A DNA stretch of 8,873 nt from Opitutales bacterium (GTDB lineage Bacteria; Verrucomicrobiota; Verrucomicrobiia; Opitutales; Intestinicryptomonadaceae). Position numbers and translations under genes: made by a program. Below the pieces are notes generated by a model that had not been told where the DNA came from, made no database searches, and saw only the letters and a program-made list of their open reading frames with translations. The stretch is taken from the NCBI GenBank assembly GCA_017633865.1, contig JAGBOM010000199.1, positions 1 to 8,873 of the forward strand, given 5' to 3'. Numbering within the stretch: the stretch's first letter is position 1; every line of letters starts with the position of its first letter. Below, in pieces: positions 1 through 5,569 of the stretch.

Positions 1-1029
1 CGCCCGATAATAATGTCTTCGCTAAACATTTTGTCGGCGCTGGGTGCGGCTGAGCTCGCAATCGCGCTCGCGGATACGGCGGCTCTTTCAAAAAGAATAT
101 CGCGGCCCATATCAAAGCTTTCCGAATTTACGCACAAGCTTGCCGAATCCAATTTTTCGCCGGAACTAAGCCTCGAAAAAACCCTGAAAAAGAGCGAAAT
201 CGGCACAAGCGACGTGTTTAGCCTGGCGGAAAACATATCGCTGATGCAAAAGAAGCTCGGCGAGTACATTTCAAACCTCGAGCGCGAAAGCCGCGCAAGG
301 GAGCTCGCCGAAACCGAGCTTAAAATCGCCGGCAAAATCCAGGCGGAATTCCTGCCGGGCAAAGAGTACGAAAGCGCGGGGGTGGAGATTTGCGCGAATA
401 TGCGCCCCGCGCGCCAGGCGGCGGGCGACCTTTACGACTACTTCCCGCTTGACGACGGCAGGCTGAGCATGTCGGTGGGAGACGTTTCGGGCAAGGGAAT
501 AGCCGCGGCGCTATTCATGGCGAAGGCGGACACAATTTTAAGGGCGTCGGCAAACCTCGAAAAATCGCTGCCGAAAATGGCCTCCAGAATAAACGCCGCC
601 CTCTGCGCCAACAACGACTCCTGCATGTTTTTAACGCTTTTTATGTGCGCGTTTAATTTTGAAACGCGCGAGCTCGGCTACGTCTGCTGCGGGCACAACC
701 CGCCAATCGTAAAGCGCGCAAACGGCGAGACTTTCTTTTTAAAATGCCGCCCCAACATCGCCCTCGGCCTTGACGAAAACGCCGAATTCGCGCGCGAAAC
801 CGTCTTTTTGGAGCGCGGCGACACCCTCTTTATCTATACCGACGGCGCGACCGAGGCCGAAAGCAAAAACGGCGAATTCTTCGGCGAGGAAAGGCTCTTA
901 AACTGCGTAAAAAACGCCCCGGGCTCGCCGCGCGAAATTTGCGAAAGCGTATTGCGGGATCTCGACGCCTTCGCGCTCGGCGCGGAGCAAAGCGACGACA
1001 TTACAATTCTTTCCGCAAAAATAAAATAG
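1..1029 (+). CDS. HAMP-domain SpoIIE/RsbU-type protein serine/threonine phosphatase, 5' end cut by the window
   Basis: A membrane-bound PP2C-like phosphatase of the RsbU/SpoIIE class, which usually dephosphorylates an anti-sigma-factor antagonist in a partner-switching pathway. The frame is open from base 1 and 342 residues are visible. Residues 3-23 are moderately hydrophobic and look like the last transmembrane helix. A HAMP segment follows (RISRPISKL near 32-40, then SEIGTSDVFSLAENI), leading into a charged coiled-coil linker near 85-115. The phosphatase domain shows every expected motif: GDLYDYF near 142, GDVSGKG at 160-166 (the metal-binding Asp), GHNPP near 231, TDGATEA near 280 and SDDITIL near 331. 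An ATG at base 13 lies inside the membrane helix, so it is unlikely to be the start; an extracytoplasmic sensor region probably lies upstream. The partner kinase and antagonist are not in view. The class is firm; the signal and target are unknown. Confidence 0.9.
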   Translation, partial: RPIIMSSLNILSALGAAELAIALADTAALSKRISRPISKLSEFTHKLAESNFSPELSLEKTLKKSEIGTSDVFSLAENISLMQKKLGEYISNLERESRARELAETELKIAGKIQAEFLPGKEYESAGVEICANMRPARQAAGDLYDYFPLDDGRLSMSVGDVSGKGIAAALFMAKADTILRASANLEKSLPKMASRINAALCANNDSCMFLTLFMCAFNFETRELGYVCCGHNPPIVKRANGETFFLKCRPNIALGLDENAEFARETVFLERGDTLFIYTDGATEAESKNGEFFGEERLLNCVKNAPGSPREICESVLRDLDAFALGAEQSDDITILSAKIK

Positions 1030-1072
1030 GCTAATCCCTAAAAAATTATCCGCCTCCCGCGAATGCCCGAAT

Positions 1073-1112
1073 AAAAAACGGCGAAGCCAAAAAAGCTTTC
1101 GCCGTTTTTTTT
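1073..1112. terminator. Bidirectional hairpin terminator between convergent genes
   Basis: The arms ACGGCGAAGC (about 1078-1087) and GCTTTCGCCGT (about 1094-1105) pair with one bulged T around an A-rich loop. A run of eight T follows on the plus strand (1105-1112), and a run of six A precedes (1073-1078), which reads as a T tract on the minus strand. It lies 44 bases after the phosphatase stop and about 30 bases beyond the stop of the minus-strand gene, so it can end transcripts from both sides. Confidence 0.85.
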
Positions 1113-1142
1113 GCGCGGCTTAAAATCCGCGGCTTTCGACGC

Positions 1143-3383
1143 CTATTTTGCGGAGTCGGGAGCGGGGGAAACTTTTGCCGCCTGCGCCTCGGAAGCCGCC
1201 TGCGCCCCGGGAGCCTTTGCCGATGCCCCCGCGCCGGCTTGCGCCGCCTGCGCGGGCTGCCCCGCCGAAACATCGCTATTTTCAGAAGCCTTGCCCCTCC
1301 ACATAAAATACGCGCCCGCTAAAATCGCGGCGATTAGGCAAAGCAAAATCGCCGCGCAGCCCTTCGAGCGCTTTTTGCAAATTCCGCCCTTGCCTATCGG
1401 CAGGCTCGCCGATTTTGTAAGAGCCGCGCCGAGGGCGAAGTTCAGCTTTGCGCGGGTGTTGACCGCCCACGAATTCGCGTCCAAAAGGGGGCCCAGATTG
1501 CGCCTGTGCAGCTTTATGGCTGCCATAACCATAGACGGCAGCGAAATCATCAAAACTCCCGCCAAAATATAAAGGGGCAGCCACATAAGCCCGACTGAAA
1601 ACAGAGCGTTAATAACAACTCCAAACGCCGTTGTAATGCCGCCTATTGCCACTCCTATCGCGGCGAGAGTGCCCAAATCCATCTTCTTTTCGCCCCCCGC
1701 GGCCTTGGGGTACGAGACGGAGTTTGTAATCCCCGACACGGCCTTGTCGTCGGCGGCGGCGGCGCCCTTTGAAATCATATCGCCAATCCATGCTGCGAAC
1801 CTCTTGTAGGGCGAGAAGAACGCCTGCCTTACGCTTATCGGGTTCGACACGATTTTTGTGATTGTGGCGTCCCAGTCGCGCCCCTCGCGGTCGAAGAACA
1901 CGCCGTTTCTGCCGACAATCAGATTGTCGCAGTCCCCCGAGGTGACCGCGGCGGCGATTGAAAACGGAGCCTCGCCCTTGCGCGTGCAAGAGCAGTAAAC
2001 AAGGTAGGTGTAGCTGTATGGCGAAAGCGAGGCGTGCTTTGCCGCGTCGTCAACCTTCACGCAAAGCTCGCACATGCGCTGGTCCAAAAACAGCGTGCCG
2101 TACTGGAAAATCGACGGGCCCTTGTGCTCGTAAAACCCCTTAAAGCTCACGAAGTTTGTAAGCAGGCGGTAAAGGTCGCGGTTGAAGCGGACGAGCTTTT
2201 CGACCTTGTGGATGTTTGCGACGGCGTCGGCCACTTCCGCGTCCAGCTCAAGCAGTTTTAAGAGCATATCCTTCAGCCCCCCGGTTTTCGCGGCGGCAAG
2301 CTCGCCTTCGGAAAGCGCGGAAATTCCCAAGTCGCTCTTTGAAGAAATCCACGCCCTGTACGGCGCGAGCTTCGCCTTGATTTCCGCCCACTGCGCGAGC
2401 GTTAGAACGTCGCTTTGCCCCGTTTGGGCGCTCAAAATCCCGAAACGGAAAGCGTCGATTTTCGCGCGGTAGGCGGGGTTTACGCCGGAGGAGAGCAAAA
2501 GGCTTTCCGACTCCGAAATTTTCGCTATCGGCAGCATCGCAAGCTCGCCGCTTTCGGGGCAGACGTCCTTTGAAAGCAGGCTCGCCACGGCGTCCTTTGA
2601 GGGGTTCGCAAACTCGCCGCTCGAAGGCTCGTACGATACGATTTCGCGGCGGGTGAAATAGTCTTCGATTTTTTGCTCGACCGCGGACATCGCGGCGTCG
2701 AAGGCTTCGGTGTCGGCGCCGAAGGGCAGAATGGCGTCTTTGTCGGCGTCAAGCCGCGCGCGCCAGGCCTCGTAGGCGTCCAAAGCCGAGAAGAACGCTT
2801 CTATTTTTTCTGCGTCTATTCCGTCCAAGCCCGAGCGGTCTTTTACCGAGCCGCAAACTTTTTGAATAACGGCAATCGCGCTTTTAAGCAGGGCGTCCGA
2901 ACCCGCGCTAAGCTCGGTTATCACGCCGTCGGCGTTGAAGGGCGTGCCTTTAAAGATAGCGGTTTCGTCGGCGAAGTCGCCAACGCAAATCTCCCGCGCG
3001 TCGGGCTTTTCCAAGTCTTTTAAAACCTCTTTCGCGCTCTGAAGAAGCACCGCGCCCTCCGCGGAGGAGTCGTCTATTTCGCTTAAAGCGAGCGATGGGG
3101 AGCTTTTTAGAAGAAGGTCCGGGTTCTTGAGCATCGAGCACGTCCACTCGCAAGCCGCGACGACTTCCGGGCTGCGTATTCTGCCGTCGGAGTCCGAATC
3201 CAAAATCCGCAGGGTTTTTTTGTCGAACACGACGCCCTCCACGGGGCACGCCAGCGCCGTCCACAATTTTTTGTCTAGACTGCCGATGTTTGCGATGTCC
3301 GCCCCGCGCGAAATGTTTGCCTGAAAAATGCCGCCCGCCTTGAAGAACGACCACTTGTAGTTTTGCTCGATTTTTAGTGCCAT
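1143..3383 (-). CDS. Large EF-hand-containing membrane protein of unknown function (746 aa)
   Basis: I cannot assign a function. The long N-terminal part (1 to about 565) is soluble in character. It carries one perfect EF-hand-type loop at residues 62-73, with Asp at loop positions 1, 3 and 5, Gly at 6, Ile at 8 and Glu at 12, so calcium binding is likely. Two adjacent hydrophobic helices lie near 573-594 and 600-625. They are followed by a charged stretch with RNLGPLLDANSW (about 630), then a third helix near 675-695. The last 51 residues are an Ala/Gln/Pro/Ser-rich tail, probably disordered. There is no N-terminal signal peptide. I chose the ATG at 3383 (MALKIEQNYKW) because the upstream in-frame extension to 3599 is low-complexity and antisense to a better small gene. 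No clear Shine-Dalgarno precedes the start; the leader is A-rich. Similar architectures occur as conserved hypothetical proteins in Bacteroidota and relatives, by recollection only. The reading frame is firm; the role is open. Confidence 0.8.
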   Translation of the reverse strand: MALKIEQNYKWSFFKAGGIFQANISRGADIANIGSLDKKLWTALACPVEGVVFDKKTLRILDSDSDGRIRSPEVVAACEWTCSMLKNPDLLLKSSPSLALSEIDDSSAEGAVLLQSAKEVLKDLEKPDAREICVGDFADETAIFKGTPFNADGVITELSAGSDALLKSAIAVIQKVCGSVKDRSGLDGIDAEKIEAFFSALDAYEAWRARLDADKDAILPFGADTEAFDAAMSAVEQKIEDYFTRREIVSYEPSSGEFANPSKDAVASLLSKDVCPESGELAMLPIAKISESESLLLSSGVNPAYRAKIDAFRFGILSAQTGQSDVLTLAQWAEIKAKLAPYRAWISSKSDLGISALSEGELAAAKTGGLKDMLLKLLELDAEVADAVANIHKVEKLVRFNRDLYRLLTNFVSFKGFYEHKGPSIFQYGTLFLDQRMCELCVKVDDAAKHASLSPYSYTYLVYCSCTRKGEAPFSIAAAVTSGDCDNLIVGRNGVFFDREGRDWDATITKIVSNPISVRQAFFSPYKRFAAWIGDMISKGAAAADDKAVSGITNSVSYPKAAGGEKKMDLGTLAAIGVAIGGITTAFGVVINALFSVGLMWLPLYILAGVLMISLPSMVMAAIKLHRRNLGPLLDANSWAVNTRAKLNFALGAALTKSASLPIGKGGICKKRSKGCAAILLCLIAAILAGAYFMWRGKASENSDVSAGQPAQAAQAGAGASAKAPGAQAASEAQAAKVSPAPDSAK

Positions 3384-3408
3384 TTTCGTTTTACTGTTTT
3401 TTTTCGAT

Positions 3409-3436
3409 AAATTAAAAAAAAGCTTTCCCCTTGCAA
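3409..3436 (-). promoter_or_regulatory. Candidate sigma-70-like promoter for the 746-aa gene
   Basis: On the minus strand, TTGCAA (3436-3431) is followed after 16 bases by TAATTT (3414-3409), which keeps the key T, A and final T of a -10 box. It sits about 25 bases upstream of the chosen ATG at 3383, inside the only non-coding stretch between two divergent genes. The match is partial and the region is simply A/T-rich, so this is tentative. Confidence 0.3.
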
Positions 3437-3459
3437 GAAAATTTTTTAGCCTCCACCCC

Positions 3460-3771
3460 ATGCAAAACGACGCCGAATTTCCGCGCAAAAGCCCCGCCCG
3501 CCCCCAAGAAACCGAAGAGCCGATAGAGCTTGAAAGCGTGGAGATTGAAACGCCCGAACCCACGGACGCCGACATTTTGGAGGACGGCTCAAGCGACAAT
3601 TCCAGCGCGCGCTACCAAAATAAATCCGCCCCCAAAAGCAGAGGGTTCGGCTTTCCGTTTAATGGTACGGACACGGGCGAAAGCGAAGCCAAGCCCCGCC
3701 CCGACTCCTGCGCGAACTGCTGCTTTATTTGGGCGATAATCGCGCTCGCGTTTTTATTTGCCCTTTTTTAG
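3460..3771 (+). CDS. Small acidic protein with a C-terminal membrane anchor (103 aa, hypothetical)
   Basis: I do not recognise a family. The first 50 residues are rich in Glu, Asp, Pro and Ser (for example ETEEPIELESVEIETPEP, then TDADILEDGSSD) and look disordered. The middle is basic and Gly-rich. Residues about 84-103 form a hydrophobic C-terminal helix starting at CANCCFIWAIIALAF, which ends the protein as in a tail-anchored membrane protein. Codon choice matches the neighbours (AGC, GAA, GCC, GAC), and the antisense frame is the low-complexity one, which favours this strand. It diverges from the 746-aa membrane protein with 76 bases between the starts. No Shine-Dalgarno precedes the ATG. 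The last 18 bases overlap the 3' end of the convergent esterase gene. It may be a partner of one of the neighbours, but only position suggests this. Confidence 0.6.
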   Translation: MQNDAEFPRKSPARPQETEEPIELESVEIETPEPTDADILEDGSSDNSSARYQNKSAPKSRGFGFPFNGTDTGESEAKPRPDSCANCCFIWAIIALAFLFALF

Positions 3772-5058
3772 CAGGAACTTTGCGGCCTCCGCGGCGGAAG
3801 CGTCCGCGGGGAGCAACAAAACGTTGGCGGGGTCGAGATTTTTTATGTTGTCTGCGGGCGAGCTCGGGAAATTCTCCACCCCCTCGTCGTCAAGCTTCCA
3901 CTCCTGTTTTAGGCATTTCATGTTTAACGGCTCGGATTTCGCCCACGCGACGATGTCCAAAACGGGAGCTTTCATGCAAAGCCTGCGGACGTTTTGCGGG
4001 TGCGCCGCCGCGAAATTCACCGCGAAAAACGAGCTTTTGCCGTCGCAAAAAATGTCGAATTTTTCGGAAAAATTCATGGTCTCGGCGTAGTGGCGGCAGG
4101 GCAGCTCCATCCAGCGCACGGAGTTTTGGTTGCCCAGCCAGCTTTCTATGTCTATCGAAAACACCGCCCTGCCCTCGGCAAGCATTTTTAGGATGAAATC
4201 CTTGTAAAATTCGTCGTTTTTAATTTTGTTCGGGACAAGCACCCACTCGACGGGCTTCGGAGCCTTTTCCGCTTTGTTAAAGCGCGGTTTTTTGGCGGAT
4301 TTCGCGGGCTTGGGCAGGAACAAAGAGGCGTCGCGCCACCTGAATTGGAAGTCGTAGCGGTCGTAGCCGAAATATTCGCCCTTTTTGCCGCGGATTTTCG
4401 CTGTCGGCGGCGCCTTCTTTTTGCCCGTAAGGAATTTATAGACGAACTCCGCCATCATTTTCGCGCCGAGCTCGTTTGGGTGGATATCGTCGCAATACCA
4501 GTCGGGGTGGTTCTCCAAAAGGGAGTAAAAGTCTATGATTTTGTAGCCGCGGGCTTTCGCCATTTCGCGCACGGCGGGGTTTACGCCCTCGCTTACGACC
4601 CGCCTTGTAATGCCTATGGCGTCCTTCCTGACCCACGCGGCGGTGGCCAGATAAACCGTCTGCTTTTTGTTCGGGTTTGAGACGGCGTCCAAAAAGTCCA
4701 AATAGTCCTTCTTAAAGGCTTCGCCGCCCTTCCAGTTTTGGGGCTTTGAGTCGTTCGTGCCGAGCTTTATTATTATGATGTCGGGGTCGAACGCCACAAT
4801 TCTCTCCATTCTGCCGCTTTTCCAGTACGGGTCGTTGGAGTCGCGCTGGACGCACTTGCCGGTGATGCCGAAGTTTTTAACCTCGTAGCCCTCCCCGAGC
4901 ATTTCGCCGAGCAAAACCGAGTACGAATCAACGCAGGAGTTCGCCAGTCCGAAGCCCTCCGAGATGCTGTCGCCAATGCAGGCGATTTTTACGGGCTGCG
5001 CAAAACCCGCCCACGCAAACAGCGCAAACGCCGATAAAACGGAAAAAATCTTTTTCAT
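3754..5058 (-). CDS. Secreted SGNH/GDSL-family esterase with a degenerate alpha/beta-hydrolase-like C-terminal domain (434 aa)
   Basis: Residues 1-20 are a Sec signal peptide (MKKIFSVLSAFALFAWAGFA) with probable cleavage before Gln21. The SGNH hydrolase domain (about 22-212) has all four blocks: GDS at 29-31 (nucleophile Ser31), NFG at 62-64, GTND at 100-103 and DDIH at 190-193 (catalytic Asp190 and His193). Such enzymes often remove acetyl or other acyl groups from carbohydrates; the substrate here is unknown. After a basic linker (213-268), residues 269-434 resemble an alpha/beta-hydrolase core. The segment GKSSF (340-344) stands where GxSxG is expected, and the helix AVNFAAAHPQNVRRL is typical after it. 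The last motif Gly is Phe, and the protein ends at residue 434 with no catalytic His, so this half is probably non-catalytic. No Shine-Dalgarno precedes the ATG; the leader is T-rich. The 3' end overlaps the convergent small gene by 18 bases. The SGNH call is firm; the second domain is inferred from motif pattern. Confidence 0.88.
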   Translation of the reverse strand: MKKIFSVLSAFALFAWAGFAQPVKIACIGDSISEGFGLANSCVDSYSVLLGEMLGEGYEVKNFGITGKCVQRDSNDPYWKSGRMERIVAFDPDIIIIKLGTNDSKPQNWKGGEAFKKDYLDFLDAVSNPNKKQTVYLATAAWVRKDAIGITRRVVSEGVNPAVREMAKARGYKIIDFYSLLENHPDWYCDDIHPNELGAKMMAEFVYKFLTGKKKAPPTAKIRGKKGEYFGYDRYDFQFRWRDASLFLPKPAKSAKKPRFNKAEKAPKPVEWVLVPNKIKNDEFYKDFILKMLAEGRAVFSIDIESWLGNQNSVRWMELPCRHYAETMNFSEKFDIFCDGKSSFFAVNFAAAHPQNVRRLCMKAPVLDIVAWAKSEPLNMKCLKQEWKLDDEGVENFPSSPADNIKNLDPANVLLLPADASAAEAAKFLLKKGK

Positions 5059-5145
5059 GCAAAAAATAAAACAGCAAAACTACGCGGTTGTCAAAAATTT
5101 TGATTTCGCCGAGCCCAAAAAATTTCCCGCTTTCAAAAAAATGGA

Positions 5146-5174
5146 TTGACTAAAACAAAGCCTCCTCCAAAAAT
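5146..5174 (+). promoter_or_regulatory. Candidate promoter for the 76-aa gene
   Basis: TTGACT (5146-5151, five of six consensus bases) is followed after 17 bases by AAAAAT (5169-5174, four of six). Transcription would begin near 5181 and give a leader of about 87 bases ahead of the ATG at 5268. The -10 box is weak and lies in an A-rich run, so the exact position is uncertain. Confidence 0.35.
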
Positions 5175-5181
5175 AAAAATA

Positions 5182-5201
5182 GCGTTTTAAATTGCAAACG
5201 C
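5182..5201. promoter_or_regulatory. Inverted repeat at the predicted transcription start, possible operator
   Basis: The perfect 6-base arms GCGTTT (5182-5187) and AAACGC (5196-5201) are separated by eight A/T-rich bases. This has the shape of a dimeric repressor site and falls just after the candidate -10 box, where a bound protein would block initiation. No regulator gene is adjacent. Arms this short can arise by chance. Confidence 0.25.
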
Positions 5202-5220
5202 ATTCTTTTAACCGCAAACC

Positions 5221-5240
5221 GCCCCGCCCAAAATAGGGGC
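5221..5240 (+). promoter_or_regulatory. Leader hairpin upstream of the ribosome binding site of the 76-aa gene
   Basis: GCCCC (5221-5225) pairs with GGGGC (5236-5240) around a ten-base loop, about 16 bases before the Shine-Dalgarno. No T tract follows, so it is not a standard terminator. It could protect the 5' end of the message or affect translation. Confidence 0.25.
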
Positions 5241-5256
5241 TTAAAATTAAAAAAAG

Positions 5257-5265
5257 AAGGAAAGG
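5257..5265 (+). promoter_or_regulatory. Strong Shine-Dalgarno of the 76-aa gene
   Basis: AAGGA at 5257-5261 lies six bases before the ATG at 5268, within the purine run AAGGAAAGG. This ideal spacing is the main support that the short downstream frame is a real gene and that 5268 is its start. Confidence 0.6.
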
Positions 5266-5267
5266 CC

Positions 5268-5498
5268 ATGATAACAGGCTGCCACCAAAAAGGGACGCTA
5301 ATCTACGTATACACATCCGACCGCGGCAATGTGCCCCGCACCTGCAACGGCTGGCTTGTCGGCTGGAACGGCAACACGTTTTCATACATCACGCAAAAGG
5401 GCTCGCGCCTTGTGAACGTCCGCGACGAAAACATGAAGGACGTCTCCCACTACAACGCCCCCGACAGAATCACAAAGGGCGACGGCTGGAGCATGTAA
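5268..5498 (+). CDS. Small cytoplasmic protein of unknown family (76 aa), possible small beta-barrel
   Basis: I do not recognise the family. The protein has no signal peptide and no membrane helix. It reads as alternating short beta strands with Gly/Asn turns: GTLIYVYTS, then NGWLVGWNGN, TFSYITQKGS and RLVNVRDENMK, followed by a polar tail. That pattern suggests an SH3- or Sm-like small barrel of the sort that binds nucleic acid or peptide; this is an inference from the residue pattern alone. There are two Cys (residues 5 and 26) and many aromatics. A well-spaced Shine-Dalgarno, a candidate promoter and structured DNA upstream support expression. It lies 71 bases before the Gfo/Idh/MocA gene, with an inverted repeat between them, so it may be a separate unit or the first gene of a two-gene transcript. 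Confidence 0.7.
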   Translation: MITGCHQKGTLIYVYTSDRGNVPRTCNGWLVGWNGNTFSYITQKGSRLVNVRDENMKDVSHYNAPDRITKGDGWSM

Positions 5499-5504
5499 AA
5501 CCGT

Positions 5505-5535
5505 AAAACGCCCGTTTTTTTTAAATCGACGGGCG
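5505..5535 (+). terminator. Inverted repeat after the 76-aa gene, possible weak terminator or read-through element
   Basis: CGCCCGT (5509-5515) pairs perfectly with ACGGGCG (5529-5535), but the T run (5515-5522) falls in the loop instead of after the stem. A competing small hairpin, AAAAC with GTTTT around GCCC (5505-5518), would place T residues directly after it. Neither is a textbook terminator, so partial read-through into the oxidoreductase gene is plausible. Confidence 0.35.
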
Positions 5536-5554
5536 GCGAAAACGCTAAAAAAAC

Positions 5555-5562
5555 AAGGGGGA
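5555..5562 (+). promoter_or_regulatory. Strong Shine-Dalgarno of the oxidoreductase gene
   Basis: AAGGGGGA lies seven bases before the ATG at 5570. This fixes the start so that the protein begins with the twin-arginine signal. Confidence 0.6.
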
Positions 5563-5569
5563 AACAGCA

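Noticed and set aside
1143..1290. Repeat-like GC-rich stretch encoding the Ala/Gln-rich tail
   Set aside because: It is explained by biased amino-acid composition; there is no regular DNA repeat unit.
1111..1572. 153-residue plus-strand frame rich in Ala and Cys
   Set aside because: It begins inside the terminator T tract and is antisense to the Ala-rich tail and third membrane helix of the 746-aa protein.
3384..3599. N-terminal extension of the large minus-strand gene to an ATG at 3599
   Set aside because: The added 72 residues are Ser/Gly-rich low-complexity sequence antisense to a small gene with normal codon use, and the clear conserved-looking start is MALKIEQNYKW at 3383.
5080..5385. 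101-residue minus-strand frame across the divergent intergenic region
   Set aside because: It overlaps the well-supported 76-aa gene and the A/T-rich intergenic DNA, has a poor start and no recognisable pattern.
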